Of a DNA stretch of 64,000 nucleotides, positions 27,898-37,063 are shown piece by piece. The stretch is from Methanolobus sp. ZRKC5 (GTDB taxonomy: Archaea; Halobacteriota; Methanosarcinia; Methanosarcinales; Methanosarcinaceae), in assembly GCF_038446525.1 (NCBI RefSeq), contig NZ_CP151792.1:1488001-1552000 (forward strand), read 5' to 3'. The notes under the pieces are model-generated. The model was not told the DNA's origin. It searched no databases and was given only the letters and a program-made list of their open reading frames with translations. Position numbers and translations under genes: made by a program. The first letter of the stretch is position 1. Every line of letters starts with the position of its first letter.

Positions 27898-28911
27898 TCA
27901 CACAAATTCATTGCTCAATATATTAGTGATCATGTCCGTGGAAAGAGCATTAAATCCGATGGAATCGAGATGTTTTGCAAATCTTCCGGGACGGTGTCCA
28001 TTGGGATGATAGACAACCGTGAATTCAGGGTCTATGTCCTTTACCATCTCCACAAGCCCCCTGGCATCCAGGTGATCACTTATCTGGATTGCAGGATAGC
28101 GATAATCGCTGCGCCCGGTCATGACATATTTAGAAATATGAGACGGCAGTTTACCCAGGTCCCACGGAGGAACGACACTTATACAATCTCCGCAGGTTTC
28201 TCCGATACATGCAAGTTCCCCGGAATCCTCAAGGAGAGCCCTGGTCAGTGAAAGTGATTGATCGTCCATCTCTATTGTTCCATCATAACCAAGTTCCCTG
28301 AGTAGTTCCACAGCCCTCTGTGCCTTGCCGAATGCATAGGCTCCAAAAGCAATAGAAGGATTGGCTTTGAAGGCATTCTCAAAACCTGTGAGGTCATCCT
28401 CAAAATAACAGGTTGTATCTCCGGGATCCCCATAGTTGGCTTCGGTTATCAGAAGATCACAATGAGGAAGCATGGAAGCATCCTTTACATCACCGGTCAC
28501 AAGTATCTTTGTACCAAGTTCATTTTCCCACATAAATGCTACTGAGCCGACTGTGTGAAAATTCGGGAAAGTCTGCACTTTTACGCCTTTGACATCTATA
28601 GTTTCGCCAACTTTGAACATCCTGCCTGCATACTTGCGCTGGTGGCGAATCTCAAGAGCCAGAGCAGTCTTTTCCGAACATATGGCACGCTCGGATAGCA
28701 TTGCGGATTTCCCATTATGATCGGAATGGGCATGAGTAATAAGATAAGCGTCAGGCTGTTGGTATTTCCCAGCAGTCCTTGTAGTATCAATAGAAAATGT
28801 GACAAGGTCGCCTTCAACAGATTTGAACTTAATAGAAAGGTGCGGCTTGAAAGAGCCACGGGAGTTCTTCTCCCTGAAAACCATTACACCAAGATCGACC
28901 AGTTCCTTCAA
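27898..28911 (-). CDS. MBL-fold metallohydrolase, RNA-processing-like
   Basis: The 337-residue protein has the metallo-beta-lactamase signature HAHSDHNG near residue 60, FHTVGSVAF, the TGDVKDAS aspartate and a C-terminal VYHPNGHRPG. It resembles archaeal proteins annotated as mRNA 3'-end processing or exonuclease-like MBL enzymes, though it lacks the long KH/beta-CASP arrangement of CPSF homologues. A nuclease role is likely but not shown. Confidence 0.8.
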   Translation of the reverse strand: MKELVDLGVMVFREKNSRGSFKPHLSIKFKSVEGDLVTFSIDTTRTAGKYQQPDAYLITHAHSDHNGKSAMLSERAICSEKTALALEIRHQRKYAGRMFKVGETIDVKGVKVQTFPNFHTVGSVAFMWENELGTKILVTGDVKDASMLPHCDLLITEANYGDPGDTTCYFEDDLTGFENAFKANPSIAFGAYAFGKAQRAVELLRELGYDGTIEMDDQSLSLTRALLEDSGELACIGETCGDCISVVPPWDLGKLPSHISKYVMTGRSDYRYPAIQISDHLDARGLVEMVKDIDPEFTVVYHPNGHRPGRFAKHLDSIGFNALSTDMITNILSNEFV

Positions 28912-29004
28912 TTTTCTAAACCCTCGAAACCGGATTGATCTTAAGGTATTTACGTTTTTTCAAAAAATACGTTGGAAAATAAATTAAAAACAAAGAACCG
29001 GTGC

Positions 29005-29274
29005 TTAAAGCACCTTATTTAATTCTTCGATTAGAATAGCTGCGGTTGTAAGCCCTGTAAAACGTTTTGCTACTTCACCATCCTTTAGAATGACGAGAGT
29101 AGGTACCGCCTGGATGCTGTACTTTCTTGCAAGCTCCTGGTTCTTATCTACATCAATTTCCTTAACTTCAACTTTGTCACCAAGTTCTGCCTCAACTTTT
29201 TCAAGGAAAGGTTTCTGCATCTTACATGGTCCACACCAGGTTGCACTGAAATCTAAAAGTTCCACTTTGCTCAT
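29005..29274 (-). CDS. Thioredoxin
   Basis: An 89-residue thioredoxin with the active site WCGPCK after DFSAT, and the cis-proline segment AVPTLVILKDG. The start at 29274 (MSKVELLDF) follows a GAGGTG Shine-Dalgarno; a longer frame to 29346 has no family similarity. It reduces disulphides in the cytosol. Confidence 0.93.
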   Translation of the reverse strand: MSKVELLDFSATWCGPCKMQKPFLEKVEAELGDKVEVKEIDVDKNQELARKYSIQAVPTLVILKDGEVAKRFTGLTTAAILIEELNKVL

Positions 29275-29471
29275 ATAAGCACCTCTGTATTGTATAATCA
29301 ATGAATTAATTATAAAGTATTGTTTATCGATACCACACATCACCATGCCTGAAAGAGAGTTCTTGTCGCCCGAAGTCCCCTAAAGACACAAACCTCTTTA
29401 AGATGGTAATGCGAATTACACACACAACCATGTGAATAATTGCATATAAAGTTTACGTCCACCTTATATAA

Positions 29472-30263
29472 TCATGTACGTCTTATTTTAGAAGTCAAAT
29501 CAAGAGGCTTTGAATAGTAAGGTGCTGTGGTTACAATGACATCCACATATTTTGCATATTCAGGGATCATGCCGATATTTATTCCACCAACTGCAATCTC
29601 CAGATTGGGATTGAGTGCGCGCAGTTTTGGCACAAGTGACTCAAGATCCTGTGGCTCGTAGTGATCCAACAGAAGCATGTCAGCCACCGGAGCAGACTCG
29701 TAAGCCTCTTCTGTGGTCCGTGGTTCTATCTCTATCTTGCGCATTGACTTGAGCTTTACCTGTTTATCCATGACATCCAGATGGTTCTGCGTTATGAGAA
29801 TAGAATCACTAAGGGAATTACGATGGTGATCTCCACCACCTGTTTTTACAGCCTTGAGCTCATATTTACGAAAGCCCGGATGAGTCTTGCGACTTGTGGC
29901 TATCATTATATCAGGATTTGATTTTCTTGCAAGCTCGACAGCAAAGCGAGTCTTTGATGCAATGGAGCATACCATTGAAAGGAAGGTCTGCGATATCCGC
30001 CAGAGTTTGAAAAGTGTAGGAAGGTCACCCTGAGCCTCAAATATAACATCGTTAGGGTTGAACTCCGCACCATTTTCAACCATGTTTACGACTTCAAGAC
30101 CGTTCTTTTTGTAAAAAACCGCGAGGTCATCCATACATGCAGCAACCCCGTGCTCTCTTGACTTTATACGAATTCTTCCATCACCTTCTATTTCAAGAAG
30201 CTCTGTGGTCTCATCGCCGTAAGGACAATCCTCTGAAAGATAAATATCAAAAAAGTCTACCAT
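29472..30263 (-). CDS. ModD/NadC-like phosphoribosyltransferase-fold protein
   Basis: The 263-residue protein resembles ModD, a relative of quinolinate phosphoribosyltransferase NadC. Features are DCPYGDETTELL near the N-terminus, ATSRKTHPGFRKYELKAVKTGGGDHHR with the phosphate-contacting Arg/Lys/His, and a C-terminal barrel ending GGINIGMIPEYA. No molybdate transport genes are adjacent and no nadA/nadB is seen, so the substrate stays open. A GGTGAT Shine-Dalgarno supports the ATG at 30263 rather than 30278. Confidence 0.8.
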   Translation of the reverse strand: MVDFFDIYLSEDCPYGDETTELLEIEGDGRIRIKSREHGVAACMDDLAVFYKKNGLEVVNMVENGAEFNPNDVIFEAQGDLPTLFKLWRISQTFLSMVCSIASKTRFAVELARKSNPDIMIATSRKTHPGFRKYELKAVKTGGGDHHRNSLSDSILITQNHLDVMDKQVKLKSMRKIEIEPRTTEEAYESAPVADMLLLDHYEPQDLESLVPKLRALNPNLEIAVGGINIGMIPEYAKYVDVIVTTAPYYSKPLDLTSKIRRT

Positions 30264-30464
30264 AGTAATCACCTGCACTAATCAAAGTAGTGTATACTTC
30301 ATAACTGTTACTATTTCTGTGTTTTCGATAAATAAACAGGAAATTATCAAACAATTTTCGGTATAAATATATAGACTTTGCTATGTTTTGTATTCTAAAG
30401 AATGATTTCTTTAAATTACACATATTTTCCGGTCAGGCTGGATGAAATTAAGAATTAAAAGGAT

Positions 30465-31337
30465 ATGAATACGATGTTTAAGAAAAACGTTGAGCTGGTC
30501 ATTGTATTTTTACTGATGATAGCATTGTGCACCCCAGTTGCAAGTGCAGGTCAAACGAACGATTCTGACAAATATACTTTCCAAAATTACGGTGGCGAGG
30601 TTTACACACCAGAACCGATGGAATTTGGCGCTAACTTGAATGACAATTCTACTCTGGAAAACGGAAACTCCAGAAAATATATGATGTTCCAGTTTTATGA
30701 AACTCCTAATGAAGAACAACTAGAATTGCTAGAAAACTATGGGGTTCTACGTGTAGGTGTTGCTGCTAGGCGTACTCTTATATGTTCAATGCCTGCTGAC
30801 CTGACAGCAGCCGACCTGCCTGCAGAAAGCGGACTGAGGTGGATGGGCGAGATCCCTGTGGAGAACAAGTATGACTATAATTATGGGTTGGATGTTCCTG
30901 AGTGGGCAAGAGCTGAGGACGGAAACGTAAAGCTTGCAATTCATTTTTATGAAGATGTATCTTCACAGGATTCAACGAATATAGCACAAAAATACTCTGA
31001 TAATTTCTCAACTCCTCTAAATGGAAGACCATGGTTTTATAGGACAATAATAAATGAAACTAATATCACTTTTATTGCCAGTGAAGATGCTGTCAATAAA
31101 GTTACATATTATGGCTCTGAAGTTGTGCCTGATGGTGGAAGTGACTTTGTAGACTATGAAGTAATAACTGAGGAAAATGAAACTGAACTTGTAGATGAGC
31201 AAGAAGATGGCATTCAGGAAACTATTGAAGACATCGACGAATCAGAAGAGAAAGAATCACCGGGCTTCGCATCAACCACTGGAATCCTGATACTTGCACT
31301 AATAGCTATTTTAATGGCAAAAGACAGGACAGACTAA
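30465..31337 (+). CDS. PGF-CTERM surface protein
   Basis: A signal peptide (VELVIVFLLMIALCTPVASA) leads into a 220-residue ectodomain with EEQLELLENYGVLRVGVAARRTLICS, which resembles the propeptide-like region of archaeal surface subtilases, but no catalytic domain follows. The C-terminus has an acidic stretch, SPGFAS, a hydrophobic helix and a KDR tail: the PGF-CTERM sorting signal processed by archaeosortase A. The start is the first or second ATG (30465/30474). The function is unknown. Confidence 0.75.
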   Translation: MNTMFKKNVELVIVFLLMIALCTPVASAGQTNDSDKYTFQNYGGEVYTPEPMEFGANLNDNSTLENGNSRKYMMFQFYETPNEEQLELLENYGVLRVGVAARRTLICSMPADLTAADLPAESGLRWMGEIPVENKYDYNYGLDVPEWARAEDGNVKLAIHFYEDVSSQDSTNIAQKYSDNFSTPLNGRPWFYRTIINETNITFIASEDAVNKVTYYGSEVVPDGGSDFVDYEVITEENETELVDEQEDGIQETIEDIDESEEKESPGFASTTGILILALIAILMAKDRTD

Positions 31338-31358
31338 AAAGAAAATGAAAGGAGGAGA

Positions 31359-33248
31359 TTAATCCTCCAGTGAGGAAATGTCTCCTGGGTCCTGTCCAAG
31401 TTCCTGTGCCTTGAGCAAACGCCTCATTATCTTTCCGCTACGAGTCTTTGGCAAAGAGTCCCTAAACTCGACCTCTGATGGCATTGCTATAGGGCCAAGG
31501 TTCATCCTTACGTGGTAAAGAAGCTCCAGTTTCAACTTGTCACTGGGACTGAAACCCATACGCAATATAATGAAAGCCTTGATGGAATCTCCCTTGAGTG
31601 GGTCGGGTTTTCCAATGACAGCTGCTTCTGCTACTGCCTCATGGGATACCAGAGCACTTTCCACCTCAGCGCTACCGATGTTGTGACCTGCAACTATCAG
31701 GACATCATCAGAACGACCCAGGATCATTATGTATCCATCCTCATCTTTTACTGCAAGGTCGCCTGCGGTGTAATAGTTCCCTATAGTGTTCCAATACTGA
31801 TCATACCTCTCATCATTACCGTAAACTGTTCTCATCATGGAAGGCCATGGTTCTTTTATGACAAGGAAACCACCTGTTCCGGCAGGGACAGGTTCGCCAT
31901 GCTCATCCACGACATCAGCAATAACACCAGGAACAGCCCTTCCTGCAAATCCAGGTTTCATCGGCTCGCCAACCGTTGTTGTAAGCATATGCATACCTGT
32001 TTCTGTTTGCCACCATGTATCAAGGATAGGGCATTTCTCCTTGCCTATGACACGATAATACCACTCGAATGCTTCAGGATTAAGAGGCTCACCAACCGAA
32101 CCCAGTACACGCAGTGAACTAAGGTTATACTGATCAGGCCACTCTTCGCCCATTCTCATGAACATACGAATCGCCGTAGGTGCTGTATAGAAGACAGTCA
32201 CATCGAACTCTTCAATCATGTTCCACCAGACACCAGGGTCAGGATAGTCGGGCGTTGTTTCGGAGATCAGAATCGTTGCACCCATTGAAAGAGGACCATA
32301 GACAATGTAACTATGACCTGTGATCCAACCGGGGTCTGCGGTACACCACATGACATCGTTCTCTTTCAGGTCGAACATGTTCTTTGTAGTATAATAGGTA
32401 CCAACCATATACCCACCACATGCATGAACTATTCCCTTTGCAGGACCTGTGGTTCCACTGGTATAGAGAATGAAAACTGGGTCCTCTGCATCCATGACCT
32501 CTGGCTCACACTCTTTCTCCACGTTATCCATTATCTCATGGAAATCAACTTCTATCTCTGAGAAAAGTTCCAGCTGCGGAGTCATTCTTCTGAGGACCAC
32601 GATCTTTTCCACGCATGAAGCGTTGACAACAGCTTCGTCCACCAGGGTTTTGAGGTCTATGCGCTTTCCACGCCTAAGAGTTGCATCTGCTGTGATGACG
32701 ATCTTTGCCTGTGCATCCTTTATTCTGGAATGCAACGCATTGGCACCGAAGCCTCCGAACACGACACTATGTACAGCACCAATACGGGCACAAGCCAGCA
32801 TTGCGATGATCTGCTCGGGAACAAGCGGCATATAGATACATACCCTGTCACCTTTTTCTACTCCAAGTGACTTCAGGCCGTTGGCAAATCTCATGACATC
32901 ACGATAAAGCTGGCGATATGTTAGAATTTGCTCCTCACCATTGTCACCGACCCAGATCATTGCTACTTTGTTCCTTTTGCCATTGAACACATGCCTGTCC
33001 AGACAGTTATGGGTGATGTTCAACTTGCCATTTGTAAACCACTTTGCATTCGGATGGTTCCATTCCTTTACCTTATCCCATTTCTTAAACCATTCAAGTT
33101 CTTCTGCAACATTCTCCCAGTGTTTTTCAGGATCTTTTAGAAACTCATTGTAGGCAGTTTCATAATCCTGCAACCAGGAATTTTTCTTTACAGAAGGATC
33201 GGGAAGATAGCTTTTACTATCCAGCTTGACATCAAAATTCTCAGACAT
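31359..33248 (-). CDS. acs: Acetyl-CoA synthetase (AMP-forming)
   Basis: Acs makes acetyl-CoA from acetate, ATP and CoA. The protein (629 residues) has [20 protein letters not shown] (ATP loop), [37 protein letters not shown] and the C-terminal [13 protein letters not shown] with the lysine that is regulated by acetylation elsewhere. The start at 33248 follows a GGGAG Shine-Dalgarno. In a methylotrophic methanogen it probably serves acetate assimilation. Confidence 0.95.
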   Translation of the reverse strand: MSENFDVKLDSKSYLPDPSVKKNSWLQDYETAYNEFLKDPEKHWENVAEELEWFKKWDKVKEWNHPNAKWFTNGKLNITHNCLDRHVFNGKRNKVAMIWVGDNGEEQILTYRQLYRDVMRFANGLKSLGVEKGDRVCIYMPLVPEQIIAMLACARIGAVHSVVFGGFGANALHSRIKDAQAKIVITADATLRRGKRIDLKTLVDEAVVNASCVEKIVVLRRMTPQLELFSEIEVDFHEIMDNVEKECEPEVMDAEDPVFILYTSGTTGPAKGIVHACGGYMVGTYYTTKNMFDLKENDVMWCTADPGWITGHSYIVYGPLSMGATILISETTPDYPDPGVWWNMIEEFDVTVFYTAPTAIRMFMRMGEEWPDQYNLSSLRVLGSVGEPLNPEAFEWYYRVIGKEKCPILDTWWQTETGMHMLTTTVGEPMKPGFAGRAVPGVIADVVDEHGEPVPAGTGGFLVIKEPWPSMMRTVYGNDERYDQYWNTIGNYYTAGDLAVKDEDGYIMILGRSDDVLIVAGHNIGSAEVESALVSHEAVAEAAVIGKPDPLKGDSIKAFIILRMGFSPSDKLKLELLYHVRMNLGPIAMPSEVEFRDSLPKTRSGKIMRRLLKAQELGQDPGDISSLED

Positions 33249-33623
33249 GTTTACTCCCTTCATTATTATTTACCGTTGAGGTATTCGCCATGACCTCAAG
33301 TATACTCCAGGTCAATCGGACATTTTTTGCAGGGCAACCGTATCATGTCATTTTGAAAAACAAACAAAGGTTCGCGAAAGAACCCCGGGACATGAATGGG
33401 ACCGCGTTGAAAGAACCACAGACAATATGTAGAATACTTTCAATTATCATGTATAATCATGATATTGGTATATACCTATTTTGGTCTCTAAAGAATTACA
33501 AAACTACGTTTGAAAAAAACCAAAAAGATAATTGAGAAACATGTTGCAAAAGAGAAAAAACCGCAAAAACAGTTACAACCGAGTTAAAAAAATAAAAAAT
33601 GAAATCGAATAAAATAAAAAGAA
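33249..33623. other. Gene-free 375-bp interval, acs leader and promoter region
   Basis: I see no supported gene here. An 81-codon frame on the forward strand lacks a Shine-Dalgarno sequence and family similarity. A GTATATACC stretch near 33470 could be the TATA box for acs on the reverse strand, which would imply an untranslated leader of about 200 bases. The part next to the NAC gene is AT-rich, with A-runs near 33590-33620. Confidence 0.4.
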
Positions 33624-33974
33624 TTAAGATGAGAGTGACAGGATTGCCTCTGCCAGATCACCATTTGCATTTTTCAATGCTTCACGGGCCTGATCATCGG
33701 ACACACCAGTCTGCTCTGCAACGAGCCTCACATCATCATCGGGTATTTGCAATTCCCTGGCTACATCTTCCGGGGTACCGACTATCTGATAGGTATCTGT
33801 ACCCTGAGCGTTCATTATTGAGACATTGGCATCGTTGAAAACGATATCCTTTGTAGCTGTTCTTATAATGACCTGTTCAACATCATCTACGTCAGTGATG
33901 TTGATACCCATCTGCTTCATCATCTGCTTAACTTTTGCAGGGTTCATTCCCCTGCCGCCTATTCCCGGAAACAT
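33624..33974 (-). CDS. nac: Nascent polypeptide-associated complex protein
   Basis: The archaeal NAC subunit binds nascent chains at the ribosome. The 116-residue sequence has the Gly/Met-rich N-terminus (MFPGIGGRGMNPAKVKQMMKQMGI), the NAC beta-barrel (VIIRTATKDIVF, YQIVG) and a C-terminal UBA domain (VRLVAEQTGVSDDQAREALKNANGDLAEAILSL). Length and domain order are normal. Confidence 0.96.
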   Translation of the reverse strand: MFPGIGGRGMNPAKVKQMMKQMGINITDVDDVEQVIIRTATKDIVFNDANVSIMNAQGTDTYQIVGTPEDVARELQIPDDDVRLVAEQTGVSDDQAREALKNANGDLAEAILSLSS

Positions 33975-34042
33975 GTAATCACCTTTGATATGAATGTAAA
34001 GTACCCAATTCGTTTAGTTCATTAAGTTCATTAAATAGTTGC

Positions 34043-34372
34043 TTAGCAGCAACCGCCGCCACATGATGATGAGTTACAGCCACCGCCGGACTGGTTGTCA
34101 ATGACAAAGCCCTTTCCTGATGGACCATCTACGTAGTCGATGTTTGCACCTGCAAGACCCTCTGCATCATCCTTACTCATTACGATCTTAAGACCTTTTA
34201 CTTCAACTACAAGATCGTTCTCTTCATTAATCTCTTCTTCGAGTGACATTCCATACTGCACACCGCAGCAGCTCATGCCTGCAACGAAAACTCTGAGAGC
34301 TACATCCTTCTTATCCTGTTCTTCAAGCAGTGATTTTAATTCGACTGCTGCATTGTCAGTTACTTCTACCAT
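34043..34372 (-). CDS. IscA/HesB-type iron-sulphur assembly protein
   Basis: The 109-residue protein follows the HesB/IscA fold: VTDNAAVELKSLLEEQ, LRVFVAGMSCCGVQYGMSLEEE, and a C-terminal Cys-rich tail (CNSSSCGGGCC). The first cluster-binding Cys pair (MSCCG) sits where A-type carriers have theirs, while the tail has more cysteines and glycines than usual. It probably carries or delivers Fe-S clusters. Confidence 0.88.
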   Translation of the reverse strand: MVEVTDNAAVELKSLLEEQDKKDVALRVFVAGMSCCGVQYGMSLEEEINEENDLVVEVKGLKIVMSKDDAEGLAGANIDYVDGPSGKGFVIDNQSGGGCNSSSCGGGCC

Positions 34373-34498
34373 TGTTGATTCCTCATTATTTGTTTGAAAT
34401 GAATACTAGGTGACTACCGGGTAATCCCTTATATGTGTTTTTGATATATAAACTATTCGTATAGTTACGAACTTGTTTGCTTATTCCTACAATAAACC

Positions 34499-35737
34499 TC
34501 ACACGAACTCAACATCATCATCTACAGGATTCTGCAAGACCTCACCGCTATAAGCATTTATTTCTAAAGAATTCCTCTGGCCTTTTATTTCCCATATGGG
34601 CACATAGACAAGATCCACCTGCAAATTAATATCTGATGGGCTTGGTTTAAATTTTTTGTGTTCGGAAATGATAGCTTCACCCTGGGAATCATCGAAACGC
34701 AGGTCACGTGTGTATTCGTCTACTATCATATCAAGAAGTTGCTTTTGAGCTTCCTCATTGGTGGTAACAGGCATTTTTACATCATATTCCACATCAGGAA
34801 CGACAACACTCTCACGTACATCGGTCAAACGCATTTCCTCTAAGTTTCCATTGAGTGCATTAAGACAACCGGAACCATCGCCGGATATGTCAATTATTTT
34901 AGATTTGTAGCGATGTTCCACACCAAGTGAATAATGGTACTGCCAGAAAGGTACGAATTTCAATGTTGCTGTGTTAGCTGCCCTAACATGGGGCATTGCT
35001 ATTGAAACTGCACGATCCCTTGATACATTGATAGGTGGTGAATGCAGACTCATGATAACTGAATCCATTGGCACTTTCTGAATAGGAGGTTCAGGAGGCA
35101 CAGGCGCTTCAACACGAGGTTCCTCCGGAACATCAGGTACCTCTAATATAGCAGGTGTCTCTAATATTTCAACACCCTCTGATTCAGAAGAGGTAGCACT
35201 TGGACGATAATATTGTACTTCTGTTACTCGTTCCACAACAGGTGCGGACGGTCTGGAGAAACGCGAAACTAATGGCTCCTCTAACGCTGATTTTTCTACA
35301 TGGGGAGAGGAACCCGTGCCAAATATAGCATTTATAGCTTCTTTTGCGATCTCATCCGACTTGTTAACCGGTTTTTTCCTGCTCGTCTCAAGCAGGTCAA
35401 GTTCTGCTGTTGATCCTTCCATGTCAGCAAGTACTGCCCTGCCTATTTTAAGAGCCATGTCATCACGACTCCATACTTTAAGACCAGATGCCTCTGCCTG
35501 ACGAAGGACTTCATTGTTTGCCTCCCCGGCAATCACATAGAGACCTTCACCATCTGTTATCTGGCTTACAAATTCCCTTAGCTCTGTAAGGTTCGGGCCA
35601 TATGAAAGTTTAATGAACGTCTTCAAGCCGTCCCTCTCAGCAATTAGGTCATGCCGGAAAGAATCCGTAACATTATAACCTGATGATGTGAAAATATCCC
35701 TCAAAATTCGCACTAAGTCTTGTTTCATTATGATCAT
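34499..35737 (-). CDS. Conserved protein with nuclease-like N-terminus, partner of RAD55-like ATPase
   Basis: Of the 412 residues, the first 115 resemble a small alpha/beta endonuclease-like fold (RHDLIAERDGLKTFIKLSYG, YVIAGEAN), although a complete PD-(D/E)XK site is not clear. Residues 120-250 are a Pro/Glu-rich linker. Residues 255-412 form a conserved C-terminal domain with FVPFWQYHYSLG and VYVPIWEIKGQRNSLEINAYSGE. The gene follows the RAD55-like ATPase on the same strand after 93 bases. I do not know its function; DNA-linked signalling or repair is inferred. The start could also be residue 4. Confidence 0.6.
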   Translation of the reverse strand: MIIMKQDLVRILRDIFTSSGYNVTDSFRHDLIAERDGLKTFIKLSYGPNLTELREFVSQITDGEGLYVIAGEANNEVLRQAEASGLKVWSRDDMALKIGRAVLADMEGSTAELDLLETSRKKPVNKSDEIAKEAINAIFGTGSSPHVEKSALEEPLVSRFSRPSAPVVERVTEVQYYRPSATSSESEGVEILETPAILEVPDVPEEPRVEAPVPPEPPIQKVPMDSVIMSLHSPPINVSRDRAVSIAMPHVRAANTATLKFVPFWQYHYSLGVEHRYKSKIIDISGDGSGCLNALNGNLEEMRLTDVRESVVVPDVEYDVKMPVTTNEEAQKQLLDMIVDEYTRDLRFDDSQGEAIISEHKKFKPSPSDINLQVDLVYVPIWEIKGQRNSLEINAYSGEVLQNPVDDDVEFV

Positions 35738-35830
35738 TACCCATTTTATCGATTAAGTAAAATAGCTTTCTATGAATAAAAAGTATAAGGACTAGAAATA
35801 ATGTTTCCTTAATTGGAAACATGAAAAATA

Positions 35831-36595
35831 TTAAAGAACACGTGTAGTGGTTTCCAGTTCGATTCCCTTCTTTGTGACCATATAGGAAATTGTCCGGTTA
35901 GGAACAAGCATTCCACGCATCTTCCTTATCATTATAGTACGCTCGATCTCGCTTCCACGTTCATTGAGCCTGAATTCAATTACACCGTCACATATGTGGC
36001 GAAGGGTATTCTCCGTAATTGGATCGTGCATGCCACTGGTCATCAATACTAAGTGAATGGCCCCTGTTGCCCTGCCGATGGAAGAAATCAGTTCAATTGA
36101 ATCGACTACTGTATTAAGACTGTAGCCGCGCAGGAAATATGAAATAGAATCTACAACACCTCGGTATTTTGTATCTCTTTTTTGTGTCACTGTGGCTTTC
36201 AGGAGATTCATCGAATCCGTACCTTTCTTAAGGAAATCCTTTGCAGAGAGATTACTTGTTAAATCCTTAGGAAGCACATTATAGAAACGTGGCCCATAAG
36301 CATCAACGAAATCAAGACGCCCATCCTCAAGATACTTTTCAACATCCCATTTCATGTTCTCCATCTCATGAACTATATCATGACCGGGATGTTCGGACGT
36401 GAAGTAGAATACTTCCTCGTCATTCAGAAGGCCACCATAAACAAATTGCTGGGCAAAAATATCGGAATTGGCACCTGGCTCCGCAAGAATCAGAATTGTT
36501 GTTCCGGGAGGTACCCCTCCCCCGAGCTGCACGTCCAATCCGGCTATCCCTGTTGAGATTCTATATCCACCTGTACCATCAAAACTATAATCCAT
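35831..36595 (-). CDS. RAD55/KaiC-like ATPase with degenerate Walker A
   Basis: The 254-residue protein has the RecA-superfamily layout of archaeal RAD55-like proteins: YRISTGIAGLDVQLGGGVPPGTTILILAEPG, then EVFYFTSEHPG, and a Walker-B-like RGVVDSISYFL. The P-loop reads EPGANSD in place of GxxxxGK(S/T), so the lysine is missing and ATP hydrolysis is doubtful. Many archaeal KaiC-like paralogues are regulatory. It is paired with the 412-residue gene downstream. Confidence 0.8.
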   Translation of the reverse strand: MDYSFDGTGGYRISTGIAGLDVQLGGGVPPGTTILILAEPGANSDIFAQQFVYGGLLNDEEVFYFTSEHPGHDIVHEMENMKWDVEKYLEDGRLDFVDAYGPRFYNVLPKDLTSNLSAKDFLKKGTDSMNLLKATVTQKRDTKYRGVVDSISYFLRGYSLNTVVDSIELISSIGRATGAIHLVLMTSGMHDPITENTLRHICDGVIEFRLNERGSEIERTIMIRKMRGMLVPNRTISYMVTKKGIELETTTRVL

Positions 36596-36688
36596 AATTA
36601 GACCCCATATTACGCAATTATTTCTTTGTCAATTATATTAATAATGAAGTATAATAGTATTTTATAGTATATAGTAATTAGTGATGCC

Positions 36689-37051
36689 ATGATAAAACCT
36701 GATGATCTGAAATATGATAACGGCCTCATACAGGCCATTGCTCAGGACAGTGAAACAAAAGAAGTACTCATGTGTGCCTTCATGAACAAAGAAGCAATGG
36801 AGAAGACTATTGAGAACGGCATAGTCCACTACTGGAGCCGTAGCAGACAACGCCTGTGGAAAAAGGGTGAGAGCTCCGGACACGTGCAGAAAGTTGTTGA
36901 AATAAGGATAGATTGCGATATGGATGCGGTCCTGCTATTGGTGCAACAGGAAGGAGGAGCATGCCATACAGGCTTCCGTTCATGTTTTTACAGAACAATA
37001 GATGGTGAAGAAGTAGGAGAAAAGGTATTCAACCCCGAAGATGTGTATTGA
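36689..37051 (+). CDS. hisI: HisI, phosphoribosyl-AMP cyclohydrolase
   Basis: HisI opens the purine ring of PR-AMP in histidine synthesis. The 120 residues include [33 protein letters not shown], the metal site IRIDCDMDA and the Cys pair in [14 protein letters not shown]. It is the monofunctional form without HisE. It is far from the other his genes of the window, and an IS66-family element sits 12 bases after its stop. Confidence 0.96.
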   Translation: MIKPDDLKYDNGLIQAIAQDSETKEVLMCAFMNKEAMEKTIENGIVHYWSRSRQRLWKKGESSGHVQKVVEIRIDCDMDAVLLLVQQEGGACHTGFRSCFYRTIDGEEVGEKVFNPEDVY

Positions 37052-37063
37052 TTATATTTCTTA

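Noticed and set aside
31837-32058. Forward-strand frames opposite acs
   Set aside because: They are antisense to a well-conserved enzyme and have no start signals.
33290-33535. 81-codon forward-strand frame upstream of acs
   Set aside because: No Shine-Dalgarno, no recognisable family, and it lies in the probable acs leader.
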